Below, one piece after another: positions 21,701-32,508 of a stretch of DNA of 64,000 nucleotides. The notes under the pieces were generated by a model. That model made no database searches, had not been told where the DNA came from, and saw only the letters and a list, made by a program, of their open reading frames with translations. The stretch lies in assembly GCA_030248135.1 (NCBI GenBank), contig JASANC010005521.1, forward strand, positions 1-64,000. Direction: 5' to 3'. Position 1 is the first letter of the stretch, and each line of letters begins with the position of its first letter. Source of the DNA: Theristus sp. LFF4_11 (taxonomy: Eukaryota > Nematoda > Chromadorea > Monhysterida > Xyalidae). A program made the position numbers and the translations under genes.

Positions 21701-24700
21701 TTCCCGCAGTCGGACGACGCCGTGCTGCGCCACCTGCACGAGGACAACCAACGGATCGAGCCCGAGTTCTACACGCCGATTCTGCCGATGGTGTTGGTGA
21801 ACGGCGCCGAGGGCATCGGCACTGGCTGGTCGACGAAGGTGCCCAACTACAATCCGCGCGAGTTGGTCGAAAACATTCGCCGGCTCATGGACAACCAACC
21901 GATGAAGCCGATGGTCGGTCGAGTCGAGTGGTTTTGTAAAACGAAAACTTATGGGCATTCATGAAGCAGTCTTTAGTGACGCATAACTGTGTTAAAACAT
22001 AGCTACGAGGTCACTAAATACTACTTCATGAATTCCCCTTTATGTAATTTGTGCATTCTGGCATTTGAATCTGGCCTGAGGCTGACTTCAGAATCTGGCT
22101 TCATTGCTCGAATTTTGCCAACAAACCGACTGTGTCCAAGTCAACTCGTGTTTTCAGATTCCGTGGTTCAAGAACTACAAAGGCACCATCGAGCAGATCG
22201 ACACGCATCGTTTCGTTGTGTCGGGCGAGGTGAACATCATTGACGATACAACAATCGAGATCACTGAGCTGCCGATTCGCACCTGGACGCAGGCGTACAA
22301 GGAGGCCGTGCTGGAGCCGATGCTCGGCGGCGAAAAAGTCGCACCACTGATCACGTACGACCCAGTTTGGGCTGTTTTCATGTTTAGAAGGGCGCAAAAT
22401 GTTTTTGGGAAAAAACGTTGTGTGTAGGCGAACTCTAAATTATAGCCGTGATTGATTGGTAATCGCTGATTGGTTGGTGATCACGTGATGCATGCGTTCT
22501 GTGCAGGCCACGCATTGCCGTGGAGTCGGGGTCTGCTCTGCACAGAAAACGTGCATCGCGTGATCACCAACCAATCAGCTATAATTTGGAGTTCAACTGG
22601 AGAATGGCTCAAAAATGCTTGCTGGAAAAACAATACATAACGTGTGCTTCATTGGTCGTCAGACTGTTTTGAACGGGTTGATTTTGAAATGCTTCCAGCG
22701 GTTTCAAAGAGTACCACACGGATGCGACCGTGCGCTTCGTGGTCACGTTGACGCCCGAGAACTTGCGTAGACTCGAGCACGAGGGTCTGCACAAGGCGCT
22801 CAAGCTGCAGACCATGTTCTCGACCTCGTCTATGGTTTGCTTGTGCTTTGCAGCCTTTCTAATTTCAATGCAACATTTCACCATTCGAATTTTCAATGGT
22901 GACCACCCAACGAATCTTGTGTCCGCCTGCTGCAGGTGCTGTTCGACTCGAACGGTTGTCTGCGTCGTTTCGACTCGGTCGAGGAGATCATTGAGGACTT
23001 CTTCCGTATTCGCCAGCAGACCTACCACGATCGTCGTAAATACATGCTCGGACTGCTCGGCGTCTGTTTTTCGTTTTTTTTCATTTTTCATTTTGTTTGT
23101 TTGCTTTTTTTCATTTTGTGTTTGTTTGCTTTTTTTCATTTTTCGTTTCGTTTGTTTGCTTTTTTCATTTTGTGTTTGTTCGCCAAGCAGTTCACTTCAC
23201 CGTTTTTTTACCATTCCGTCACAGGCGCAGTCGCTTCGTCTGGAGGCGCAGGCGCGTTTCATCCAGGAGAAAATCGACGGCAAAATCGTGATGGAGAACA
23301 AGAAGAAGCGCTACATCGTGGACACGCTCGTGCAACGCGGCTACCCGCCGGATCCGTTGAAACGCTGGAAGGATGAGCAGAGGAAGCAGGTCACCACTGA
23401 AGCACTTGCGTTGTGTCGGGGTCTACAGTTGTGGTTGTACGGTATTACCGTGTGCCGCTGGCGCAAAGCCACACTGCATGTCACCAGTGTTGTTCGACCA
23501 CCGAACGCTCGCTGGGACTGATCCCATTGATGGCACAGTTGCTGCATGAGCGGGATGCGTTCAGCGCATCACGGTGATTGATTGATTTGATAACCAATCA
23601 ATCTGACGGACTAGAACATGATTGTTCAGGAGCAACTCGAAGGCCAGGACGTCACTGAGGACGAAATGGAGGAGGACGGTGCGGACGATCGCGGCCAGGC
23701 GCAGGCAGCACAGAGCGGCGAGGACGCCCGGCTGGCCGACTACGACTATCTGGTCACGATGCAACTGATCAAGCTCTCGGAGGAGGAGAGGGACAAACTG
23801 ATGCGTGAACGCGACGAGAAACGAAAGGAGCACGAGACGCTGCAGCGCAAGACCTGGAAGGACTTGTGGACGGAGGACTTGGACGTGTTCGAAGTCGAGC
23901 TGATTGTTCGTGGCGTTTTCGGGTTACTTTGCGCTGGTTAACTGCCATATGCTGGTTATGAGACTTGTGGACGGGCACAGAAAATTTGTTTCATGCAATT
24001 CAAAATGCCTAAAGCGCCATTCATGAAGCGTATCGCGCTGGCGTCGCTTCACGCGGCCACGAACTGATTCTCTTTGCATGCAATAAGCGATAGAAACTGA
24101 AAGAAGGTTTTAACGCCTGAAAAGTAGCCTCAGTATCTCAGAGACTCGGGTCACTTCTTGAACCTGAAACGAGTTTCCTATCTCTGCGCACATGATTCAA
24201 AGAGCCAACCTGTTTCTTACTCTGCCGTTGTTGCACAGACGTTTTCTGAATTCAACAGAAACAAGAAGAACGCGAGAAGCAAGAGGAGCTGGAGGCGGTG
24301 CAGAAGAGCATGGCCGATCGACAGCGTGGCAAGGCGGCGGGTGGCGGCAAGAAACAGCAACGACTGAAGATGGAGGTGATGCCGTCGCCACATGGCATCC
24401 GCGTGGTGCCTCGCATCGAGCACGTCAAGGAGAAGGCCAACAAGGCGGAACTGGCCAAACTCAACAAGGGCAAGGGACGTGGCGGCGCACCGAGGGTAAT
24501 GCCGATGGGGCGTATTGATTCATTGACTTTTGCAAAGTAACCAAATTACGTTAGTTCCTAGTTGCCAGCTGGTTGGTTACATCCGCGAACATGTGAACGT
24601 TACACAGGAAGTTCGCTTGCCACCATGCGGTCCTGCATATTGCCCGCAAATTTCCGAACAATATATCCAGATGTGAATCTTGCATGAAACATCACATGCT

Positions 24701-26729
24701 AAAAACAGCGTTCGATACAACGATTTCTTCCCATGGTGAGCCTCAGATTCCTGGATTTCGTCTCGCAGAAACTGGCGCTGAACGGAGTGGACAAGAAAGA
24801 GCCGGAGAACTCGGATGACGAAATGGAGACGTCTGGTCTGCTGGAGCGGGCACTGAAACAGAGTCCGGAACTGAAGGCGAAACACAAACATCTCACCAGC
24901 GGTGGCGGGCAGCAGACGATGGCGAAATTCCTCGAAACCACCAAGAAGACCAATGGTTCGTTTTTGTTGCTTTTCGAAATTTCAATTGCGAAAAACGCGC
25001 TGAATTGCATAAAGAACACAAATGTTTATGTGCACTTGATGCGCTTCCATTTTCTATTTGTGTACAGGCGAAAAGGCAGCCAAGAAGCCGCCAACCGGCC
25101 CGAAAAAATCTGCTGCGAAGAAGAAACGCCGCAATTCATGGGGCTCGTCCGGTGAATCAGAGGAATCGGAAGATGGTGACGTGTCGGAGGTGTCTTTTGA
25201 CGATGATGACAAGGACGCTGTTGCTGATGACTCCATATTTGTGCCAAAGAAAAGTCAGTGCGCTGGCATTTTCTTTTTGAGATGCATACAAAGTAGAATT
25301 TGTGAGCAGTGAGTTTTCAAATTTTCAATGATTCGACTTGAATAAATTTTTTAACACCATCAAATTGTCCGCCCTATTGCTTTACTGATGAGCTGGAGAT
25401 GGCATCCCATGACATGTAGCCTACTCCGTTCATTTGAGTTCTGAATAAACTAGTCTGATAATCATGAGCAGTTGAAACGGCATATTGAATCGTGTAACGG
25501 TTTTTCGCATATTCTGCTGCCTCTGCTCAGGCAGCACGCAGCGTGCAGCGGCAGTGATCAGCGACGACGACGACGACGGTGATGTGAAGCAAGAGCGGGA
25601 TCAGTCGCCACGTCCAATGCCATCAACTGCTGCAGACAGAGTGTCACCCGTTGACTCGCCACAGCCGCCAGCGCAGTCAGCCATGGATCAGTTTGACATC
25701 ATGGACGACTCCGACGATGGCGCCGAGTTCCTGCCCACTGTGAAACAGCAGCCGAAAAAGACTGCATGTTGGTACAGTTACAGTATGTTTGTTTAAACCT
25801 GTCACTTGTTTTGCAGAAAACGGAGCTGGCGAAATGTGAAGAAACGGGCGGCATCGGAGTTGCAGGAAAACACATACAGTCCATCTGGATAATATATACA
25901 GCTAACTGATTGGTTGGCTGCACACACGTGCAGTTGATGCATGCATTCTGTGCAGCATTCAGCATTGCTGTGGAAACTAAGTTGCCATCACAGAATGCAT
26001 GCATCAACTGTGCATGTGTGATACCAACCAATCAGCTAGTTGTGTTTGTGTTCGATTGGCTCTGCAAAATTGATGCTCAGAACTCAGTGATGTCACCATT
26101 TGAGTCATGTTTCAATGTATGAGTTCATTCAATGGAGCAATTCACTTTTCAGCAGCGAAGCCAGCAACAAAGAAGCCGTCCAGCAAGCCAGCAGCGCCAA
26201 AAGCAACCAAGAAACCGCCCGCTGTCGCCGCGTCGAAACGCAAGAACACGAAAGGCAGTGACGACGACGACAGTGACTTCGATGACGCACCGAAGAAGTC
26301 AAAGAAACGTTGGTGCTCTTGGCAACAATCTGATTTGGGATAATGACACTTTTTTTGTGATTGGTCTGGTTGCTCTCTCATGATGTGACGTTTTGTAGCG
26401 GCACCGAAGAAAGCGAAGAAGGCGATGGAAAGCGACGACGACTTCAGCGACAACGACGCCGATGTCGTGCGTGGCACGCCACCACCGGCCGCCGCAAGGG
26501 GTATGCGTTGTTATTGCATTTGTTTTCAAATGTTCATTTTGCTCTTATCGTGTTACTTGGCAGAAGTTTTGTTAGCGTTTCAAATTTGCACAATTTTTTT
26601 CAATCAGGTGGTCGTCGTGCCGCTGCGAAAGCTGTCAAGTATGTGTTTGATGATGATGAGGACGAGACGAAGCAGGAGCCAGAGGGCGATGAGACGTTCG
26701 AGATGGACTTTGACGACGACGATGATTGA
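12770..26729 (+). CDS. TOP2: DNA topoisomerase II, 30 exons, 1634 residues
   Basis: This homodimeric nuclear enzyme passes one DNA duplex through another using ATP. Thirty exons (12770-12796, 13079-13180, 13885-14040, 14354-14511 and so on to 26608-26729) sum to 4905 nt with every junction in phase, so the gene looks intact. Domains: a GHKL ATPase with [12 protein letters not shown] at 121-132 and [13 protein letters not shown]; a TOPRIM domain with EGDSA at 499-503 and the metal-binding DQDQDGSH at 579-586; and a breakage-reunion domain with the catalytic Tyr 843 in SASPRY (codon 21340-21342). From about residue 1250 the tail is charged, with Lys-rich stretches alternating with Asp/Glu runs, and it ends in DFDDDDD. 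The domain core is very close to animal TOP2. The nine-residue first exon (MSKQPLKQK) is the least certain. Introns carry at least eleven repeats and a nested antisense gene. AATAAA at 27261 is a possible polyadenylation signal. Confidence 0.96.
13187..13662. mobile_element. Intronic element with G/C homopolymer blocks and ATAGTTGTTC ends
   Basis: In topoisomerase II intron 2. The left end has ATAGTTGTTCTTGG followed by G and C runs. The right end has C runs followed by GGAACAACTAT, so the termini are inverted. Inside are several C tracts of 9-14 bases and CTATCTATC microsatellite pieces. There is no gene. The structure suggests a small non-autonomous element. Confidence 0.6.
13715..13878. 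repeat. MITE family A copy, topoisomerase II intron 2
   Basis: The left arm has CAAATGATTGGTTGGTGATC and CTTTCTGTGCAGGCATTGC. The right arm has AAAAGCATGCATC, TGATCACGTGATAGCC and TAATTTAGAATTCGCCTGT. It ends about 7-10 bases before the acceptor of exon 3 (exon start 13885). Confidence 0.85.
14541..14708. repeat. MITE family A copy, topoisomerase II intron 4
   Basis: The near-palindromic arms include ATCAGCTGATTGGTTGGTGA on the left and TCTGATTGCCTATAATTTAG on the right, then AGTTCGTC. It lies about 47 bases before exon 5 (14755). Confidence 0.85.
16297..16475. repeat. MITE family A copy, topoisomerase II intron 10
   Basis: The left end is ACAGTCTAACTC, with TGATTAGTTGGTGACCACGT. The right arm has GCACAGAACGCATGCATC and a terminal AGAATGAGACTG. 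It ends about 20 bases before exon 11 (16496). Confidence 0.8.
17262..17452 (-). repeat. MITE family B copy, inverted orientation
   Basis: In topoisomerase II intron 12. Read on the minus strand it aligns with the copy at 33478. The end on the plus strand is GGGTGACAGGTTTAAACAAA, and the core TTTGGTTGAGTTCAAACACC matches the complement of the other copy. Confidence 0.75.
17736..18382 (-). CDS. DNAL4: Dynein light chain (DNAL4/LC8 type), nested antisense in topoisomerase II intron 12
   Basis: Two exons on the minus strand, 18382-18254 and 17948-17736, join in phase through a GTGAGC donor and a TTTGCAG acceptor. They give 113 residues, close to the 105 or so of DNAL4. Matches include [20 protein letters not shown] for the first helix, [18 protein letters not shown] for the second helix and the strand that follows, and a closing YIEVLIYKA strand. 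IKETMD and WHVV favour DNAL4 over LC8 itself. Such light chains bind intermediate chains of dynein motors. The tail [12 protein letters not shown] extends beyond the family's end. The whole gene lies within the host intron 17231-18681. The start Met could also be ten residues further in. Confidence 0.85.
18997..19133. repeat. MITE family A copy, topoisomerase II intron 13
   Basis: The left part has GCGAACTCGAAATGATAGGC and TTGATTGGTTGGTGATCGCG, then GGCATTGCTGTGGAGGCGGA. The right part has TGATTGCCTATAATTATGAG and TTCGACTGT. The right arm is shortened. Confidence 0.85.
19201..20029. mobile_element. hAT-type MITE (19209-20021) with 8-bp target duplication
   Basis: In topoisomerase II intron 13. 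GAGCTGTT at 19201-19208 is repeated exactly at 20022-20029. Between them the 813-bp element starts CAGGGTTTTTTTCGTCAA and ends TTGCGTCAAAAAAAACCCTG. Both ends are rich in TTGCGTCA/TGACGCAA subterminal repeats. An 8-bp duplication with CAGGG termini is diagnostic of the hAT superfamily. There is no transposase inside. The right duplication lies 19 bases before exon 14 (20049). Confidence 0.93.
20482..20748. repeat. Dispersed repeat family C copy
   Basis: In topoisomerase II intron 15. It matches 30474-30722 in inverted orientation, sharing GGCAGCTCTTTTTCA, GCGCGC-like segments, CTATTCTGTTCATTCTTT and ATCCCGCCTTGATGGA. The ends (TGGCCGAGTAAACATGGCAG against TTATTTATTCGG) are imperfect inverted repeats, which suggests a MITE of about 260 bp. 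Confidence 0.7.
21451..21587. repeat. Small inverted-repeat element, topoisomerase II intron 17
   Basis: The left arm reads GCCCGTTCATACTGACGCGT and the right arm ATGCGTCAGTCTGAACGGGC. The interior has GGCACGGCACGGCATGC and TGCATGCCACCGTGCCGTC, also inverted. The whole 137-bp unit can fold into one hairpin. Confidence 0.75.
21953..22038. repeat. Fold-back repeat family D copy
   Basis: In topoisomerase II intron 18. It starts GGGCATTCATGAAGCAG and ends with the inverted CTACTTCATGAATTCCCC, with TTTAGTGACG/AGGTCACTAAA inside. A second copy is at 28422-28513, and a half copy (CGCCATTCATGAAGCG) is at about 24016. Confidence 0.7.
22425..22601. repeat. MITE family A copy, topoisomerase II intron 19
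   Basis: GGCGAACTCTAAATTATAG opens it. GATTGGTTGGTGATCACGTG and GATGCATGCGTTCTGTGCAG follow. The right arm has GATCACCAACCAATCAGC, TATAATTTGGAG and TTCAACTG. Confidence 0.9.
25785..25880 (+). repeat. MITE family B fragment
   Basis: In topoisomerase II intron 27. GTTTGTTTAAACCTGTCACT opens it, and GGAGTTGCAGGAAAACAC matches the family core. Only the left half is present, and a family A copy follows directly. Confidence 0.6.
25886..26050. repeat. MITE family A copy, topoisomerase II intron 27
   Basis: The arms include GCTAACTGATTGGTTGGC and TGATGCATGCATTCTGTGC on the left, and GAATGCATGCATCAACTG and ACCAACCAATCAGCTAG on the right. The usual GATCACGTG is replaced by a CACACGTGCAG variant. Confidence 0.8.
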
Positions 26730-27442
26730 TTGAGCGGCTATTGCTTTTATTTATGTTTTTTTTTCGTTTTAGTGAAATAACCAACCATGAATTATCAACT
26801 TTGCGGGTTTCTGGACGTTTTCAGTAAAATGTTGTTACTTCACCATTATAATTGCTACCATTCAGTTGACTGACACAACTGTGTTGTTTTATTTCAGTTT
26901 TGGGGTCCATTAGTCTGAGATTTCATTCCTTTCGTTTTTGATTCTTGTTTTTGCGTCAGAAGAAATGATTTTTTTCGCGTGACGTTCTTGCGCTTTACTC
27001 AGGCACTGGGATCGAGTTGTTTTTGATAGATAAAATCGAGATAAATCAGTCGCGGCCGTTGTTCTGCTCTGTGGTGACGTCCGTTTTTTATTTGCATTTT
27101 GAGTTTCTGTTTTTTTTTGTTTTTCGGTGTAATTTCGCTGTGAAGGCTGCTACACAGGTTTTGTTGTTGCTGAACCGCGGATGTTGAATCTACAGGTGAT
27201 CAATGGTGCAATTCTCGTGTATTGAATCTGTTCTGTTACTGGTTTATTTAAATTGTAATGAATAAAATCGTCTTTTAATAATTGGGAAGTTACAGTTTGC
27301 ATCACAGAAAAAAACGTTCAAAAACGACTAAACGTAAATACTTTGGTTTTTAACATCTTAGTCAACGCGTGAAATGATTCCAACTGACTGACATTGCCTA
27401 CGACATTTTTTCTGCCACTGCAGACGTACGAGGCGAAGCGTG
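26730..27442. other. Spacer between topoisomerase II and SERAC1
   Basis: No exon or named repeat was found. AATAAA at 27261 may end the topoisomerase II transcript. The SERAC1 promoter should lie in the last 200 bases, which are less AT-rich (CTGCAGACGTACGAGGCG just before the start). Confidence 0.45.
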
Positions 27443-30400
27443 ATGGGCCGCATCGGTAAGCGCTCCGTTCTGCGTTCATTTGCGTGCGTCGCTTCTGCAG
27501 CGACTGTCGGGTTTGTTCTGATTTGGATTTCTAAAAATGACTACGAATGTGAACGGTGAACAGTGTTTCTTTTGTGTTCAAAGAGCGAGCATTGGCAGCG
27601 TGCACCATCGGCAGGCAATTGGTGATGTTGATCTGTTGATGCACTGCGCCAACTGTGACAATGCACGCGCCCGCAGACTGGCGACGGCGCAGCTGGCGCG
27701 GCTGCCTTTGCAACGTTCGTTTGTTTTTGAGTTTTTTTCACAAAGTTGCGAAATTCACGAATCAGAATCTCCGTGTCTCATGCTGTCTTAACAGTTTTAG
27801 CGGAGCATCCCGCATTCTTGCGAAATAAAATGAATGAATGAGAATTGCCGGGTGGGACAAGAGAGTGCGAACACACTTGCAGCGTGGCAGTGCCACCGAC
27901 TAGCGCAGGGTCTGAACACACGTGCGTGGTGTGCTCTGAGTGCCGCCTGCACGCACGCCAGCTGCACCGCACCAGACTGCGTGTGTGACAACGACGGCAG
28001 CGCCGCTTCGTGCACGCATCCGTCTGTCGCATCGCACGTGGCACAGTGCCGATTCGCGGGCGACGCCACCGACGAACGTGCGGCAAACGCGGTCGATCTG
28101 GCCGTGGAGCTGATTGAGCTGGTCGCTCGTTCGCACACGCACACCGAGGACGCCTGTGTACGGCGCTACGCGCGCTGGCTGCTGCGGCCGCGGCGCGCGG
28201 CGCTCATGGCTGATGAAAACGAGGCTCGTTTGCTGCTGCTGCTGCTTGGTCTGCCCATTGAAAATCACCGCTAAATTGATAGAAACACAAATCTGGCTTG
28301 AATTATTAAGAAATTGTGTTTTTGATGAGTGGTTACCGTAACAAGTGTGTTGGTGTGAAAAATACACCACCCACACCCAAATCCCCATAACCACACCGTC
28401 AATAGGCATTGTGCTCGAAAAGGGACATTCATGAAGCCGCATTTGGTGACGATGCATCGCCATGGCTATAACACCGGCAGCTGCGCGTTCACTGAACACT
28501 GCTTCATGAATGCCGCCACAGTTGCGCTGTTCAATGTTTTTCAGGAACTGTTTTACGACTGGCTGTCATCCGAGGCACGCCGCCTTTTTCTCGAGTGCAC
28601 GCACTGGCCCGACCGACGCGAGATACTGCTCGCAATGCACACGATCGGGCTGCAGTCGCAGGTTCGGGTAACTTGTCACGCTGAATCAACTGCTTCATTG
28701 TGTTTCTTTGTTTGTCTTGGCTCTGCAACTCGATTCGCTTGGACTAAGTACGTTTCCAGCTTGAGTCGGCGTTTTTCAAAGCTCCCTAAGTGACTCTGTC
28801 TTTCTCGAAAACTCTGAGGGTCGGTCAGCACTTTTTGATGAGCCGTGTCAAGCATGGAACTGATTTCTAGGCACAGTCGAACTGTAATGTTACAGGCAAT
28901 CCGTTGATTGCTGGGTGATCACGTGACGTGATCGCTTTTGGTGCAAGACAGACCTACGTCTCGACAGCAGAAATGTCTGCACAGAAAGCATGCATCACGT
29001 GATCACCAACCAATCAGCTGATAACCTATAAGTTGGAGTTACGCATTTAGCGATAGAAACTAACAAACGGTTCCAACGTCTACCACTGGCCTAGGCTACC
29101 CCATGCAGGACGCTAACGAGCGTGCGTTCCTGTACGAGACGGGTGTGCTGCGCACGATGAGGCGTGTCTGGCTGCACACTGCGCACAGCACACACCCGAT
29201 GGAGCGCATCACCAGTGTGCTCGTGCTGAAGGTGCTCGCGAACATGTCACTCGCGGCCGACAGACAAGTGGCACGGTGCATTGCGTTCTCCAGTTGGCCA
29301 AAGTACTGCGTTCAGGTGCGCCCCTGAGGGCACTGACTACGAAGAGTGCTTTAGTTGCGTAGCGTTTCAATTCAGACGCTCTTAATTTCGTGTGCAGCTT
29401 CTGTCCGACAAAAGCGCCCCGTTGGACGCGCAGCTGTTGGCGAGCAAAATCCTGCACAACGTGGCCGCTCAACTGGAGCATCAGTCATCAGTGAATGACA
29501 CTTCTTCGGTGCGCCTCTCCTTTGAAATAGTGCAAAAAACGCGATTTTTATCATGAAAACAGTTTCGTGCATTGAGCCGTCTTTCAAACAAAGTCGAATG
29601 TATTCAGCAACCTCTGTTGATTGTTTTCCGTCCAGTGTGCATGTTCATTTTTGTCCCATTTCAGGTGCGTCTCCGCGACGGCATCTACATTCTGCACCAG
29701 CCGCCGCCCAGCCGCCAACCCACCGTGGACATCGTGCTGGTGCACGGCCTCAGAGGCGGCCTGTTTCGTACGTGGCGCCAACAGGACGGCGCTGGCGAGC
29801 AACACGTCGACGAGCACGCACAGCAGCGCTCCGTGCGCACGCAGTGCTGGCCGAAAGTGCGGCGAAACGGGGAAGAAACAACAAAAGCAGCAAATCGAAA
29901 GTGACACCGGTCCCCCCGCCCAAACCAACATAAGCTCATCTCAAACTTACTGTCCTGACCGGTTTCGGGTGTTACCTTTGTGCTTTTGAGTTTTTACCTT
30001 CGGGTGTTTTGAGTTATATACGAGCAGCATTTTACCTTCTTTCGGACTGACTATGCACACGCAGTGCTTGCCAAACGTGTGCGCATCTCATGTTGATTTT
30101 GGTGTAATTTGCTGGACTTCTGGCCCCATCAAACAAGCAAAATTGAGACATTGTAATTGTCGATCGACCAGTCAGCAAAAAAATGTGCGTGGTAAAGTTC
30201 TAGTCTGAAGGAAGACGCTGTTAGAACGTGCAAGCACTGTTTCTTGCGGTTTCGACTGGTAAGCGTGTACCGCCCCCAGACTCGTCAGCACGACAAGGCC
30301 CGGGCTAGCCCAATCAAAACTTATGGCCAGCGCAGACGGATGTTATGTGTGGCTGAAACATCAGCAAAACAGTGGATCACACAAAGTTGTTGTCACACAG

Positions 30401-32069
30401 AAAGTTGCACAGTGACAAACAACTGCAGCACAATATTACTGTAGCACCCGTGTTATGGTACAGTATGGCCGAATAAATGAGGCAGTCCATCAAGGCGGGA
30501 TCAGCCGCAGACTAGGAGTTGTCTTTTTCAAAAATGCCAACATAATTCCCAATCATGTGTACAAGGGATAAAGAATGAACAGAATAGCGCGGATAATCCA
30601 TTAGTTAAAAAAACGCGTCCAATTTGGCACACAATTTAGTTTCTGAGCGTCTTTTTTCTTTCATTCAAAATTCGCGCGCTCCTTGCACCCTGAAAAAAAG
30701 CTGCCATGTTTAACCGGCCATACCGTTATGGCTAATTGCCTGTGTGTTCATGACTGTGCAACATTACTGTTTTATAAGCCGATTGCACCGTCTTCCGACA
30801 GGGACTTTACGTAATGAAGCGATCATGTGAATTGCAGGACTGGTTGCCGTGTTCATTGGCAGCCGGCCAACATCGCCATCAGGTGCGCGTCATCGGTGTT
30901 GACTACGAGTCGTATGTGAGTCGGTGGCGGGAACGCTGTGTGGAACGGGCGCGATATAGCAGCGTCTTTGATGGCAGTGACAAACTCAGGTCAGCAATAC
31001 AAACGTACGCACATAGCACGCCCATGTACTTTTTCGTCGCTCAAATTGTGCCGATGAAACGTCTGTTTGGCCTAGGAATGTAAACAAGTGCTGAAAATGC
31101 TGGACTGTGCCAATTAGAACAATTGCAGAGATAAACTGCGCAGCGCTGGCGTTGGTGAGCGCGCGATCATTTGGGTGGCACACAGCATGGGCGGACTGAT
31201 TGTGAAGCACGTGCTGCTGGGAGACACACGGATGGCAGAGCAAACGGCCGCCCTGTGCTTTCTGTCGACGCCACATCTGGGCAGCCAGCTGGCAGCACAG
31301 ACCAGCAAACACAGGTGATGCTGGCAGGATTGTGCACATGTCATGTACACCCAACAGTTTTGTAGTACCAAACGCTCAGACATTATAGGGGAAAAAACTG
31401 GTTCTTTATTTTGCAAGAACAAAGGCAATGAAGCCGGTTTTGTTTCCCACGCCAACTCTAATAGTGTACGACCATTTACGTGGTTTTGCACATCTGTTGT
31501 TGTGTTGTACATTGCTGATTGGTAGAACTGCGTCTCGCAATAGAGCAAACCATTGGTTTGTTTGTTTTTTGTGTTTGGCGACATGCCATTGTTGCGTGGC
31601 ATCGGCAATGTTTGTCGTCTGACTTGTCTGACCAATCAACTCTGACGCAATGCAGCTGTCGCCAAAGCAGCAACGGTGCCCCCCCAAAGTTGCGTTTTCC
31701 AGCCGAATCAACGTCAACCCACTTCCCAGAGCGTCCGTCGTGTTGCTTCCGTCGGTGGACGTGCGCGAGTTGAGCGAGCACAGCGCGCTTCTGCACGAAC
31801 TGCACGACGACTTCGTGCAGCTGGCTGGCGTCGCCGGCATGCGTTGTCTGAGCGTCGCCGAGGCACGCGCCTCGTGTGTCCGTCTGCTCGGGCGTCAGTA
31901 CAGGCTGAATGTCGTCAGAGAGCACAGCGCCTATGCTGGCCTCGGAGCGTTCTACATGCTGCCGACGACGCATCTGAACACGTCAAAGCCGCAGCACAAA
32001 CGCGACGTTCTCTATACGCTCATTGTCGACTTTATAAACGGTGTTTTGCGCGAAATTCCGCCGCGATAA
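27443..32069 (+). CDS. SERAC1: SERAC1 homolog, serine-active-site lipase-like protein
   Basis: SERAC1 acts at the mitochondria-ER interface in phosphatidylglycerol remodelling and cholesterol handling. Ten exons: 27443-27555, 27584-27714, 27883-about 28247, 28545-28661, 29109-29315, 29398-29508, 29665-29856, 30838-30989, 31129-31314 and 31703-32069. They give about 646 residues, against about 654 in vertebrates. The N-terminus has a membrane segment (SFACVASAATVGFVLIWI). A helical-repeat region follows, then the hydrolase domain: DIVLVHGLRGGLFRTWRQQD, CWPKDWL across an intron, and the nucleophile Ser about 482 in VAHSMGG. The last exon has HDDFVQL and a conserved tail VLYTLIVDFINGVL. All junctions are in phase except exon 3 to 4, where the only GT (28249) is one base out of phase; a small exon, a different donor or a sequence error is possible there. 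Confidence 0.92.
28422..28513. repeat. Fold-back repeat family D copy
   Basis: In SERAC1 intron 3. GGGACATTCATGAAGCCGC opens it and CTGCTTCATGAATGCC closes it, inverted. It ends 31 bases before exon 4. Confidence 0.65.
28868..29046. repeat. MITE family A copy, SERAC1 intron 4
   Basis: The left end is ACAGTCGAACTG, with GATTGCTGGGTGATCACGTG. The right arm has CTGCACAGAAAGCATGCATC, ACGTGATCACCAACCAATC and GTTGGAGTTACGC. The copy is somewhat diverged on the left. Confidence 0.85.
30228..30320 (+). repeat. Dispersed 90-bp repeat E, copy 1
   Basis: In SERAC1 intron 7. GCACTGTTTCTTGCGGTTTC, GACTGGTAAGCGTG and ACTCGTCAGCAC match the block at 62067-62157 in the Maelstrom gene in the same orientation. 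Nothing codes here. Confidence 0.65.
30474..30722. repeat. Dispersed repeat family C copy
   Basis: In SERAC1 intron 7. The ends TATGGCCGAATAAATGAGGC and ATGTTTAACCGGCCATA are inverted. The interior matches the complement of 20482-20748. It is about 250 bp. Confidence 0.75.
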
Positions 32070-32508
32070 CCACGGAAATGATTTGAAATGGTTTTTTACA
32101 GGCGTCGGAGCAGATTTGTCTCCGATCCGAACCACTTTGTAAATATCGCACCGATGGTGGAGCGGTGTCAGCTTTCAGTTCTTTCATCTCGTTTCAGTGG
32201 TTGTTTACTTTTTGCTGATGTTTTCGTTTCAATGGTTCAACATGGTATCTCTGCTGTAATCAGCTTCATTGGCGGAAATGTTGTCAATTTTCAGAATTTC
32301 CCGCAGAACGAACTACTGCACATGTTTATTTACAGTCCTCCTCCTATATGTTTGTGTGTCTACGATGCGACTACTGCGAGAAAGTGCCATTTTGGTTGGA
32401 TTAAAAAAGAAACATAATATTGTCATGTCGATGCTTTTTTAACTTTGTCAAAATTTGTAGTCTGACAGAAATAGAAAGCACAGTGACAGTGGGGGTGCCT
32501 TGAGACTG
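32070..32508. other. Spacer after SERAC1, no gene seen
   Basis: This short spacer holds the presumed SERAC1 3' untranslated region and the upstream region of the next gene. No recognisable motif or repeat was found. Confidence 0.4.

Noticed and set aside
22730..23521. 263-codon plus-strand open frame
   Set aside because: It reads through real topoisomerase II exons 20-22 and their introns. The Phe-rich middle is the T-rich intron, and exon phases require splicing.
27900..28499. 199-codon minus-strand open frame
   Set aside because: It overlaps SERAC1 exon 3 in antisense, and its composition is a mirror of the Ala/Cys-rich coding exon.
31476..31973. 165-codon minus-strand open frame
   Set aside because: It lies antisense to the last SERAC1 exon, whose sense frame matches the family.
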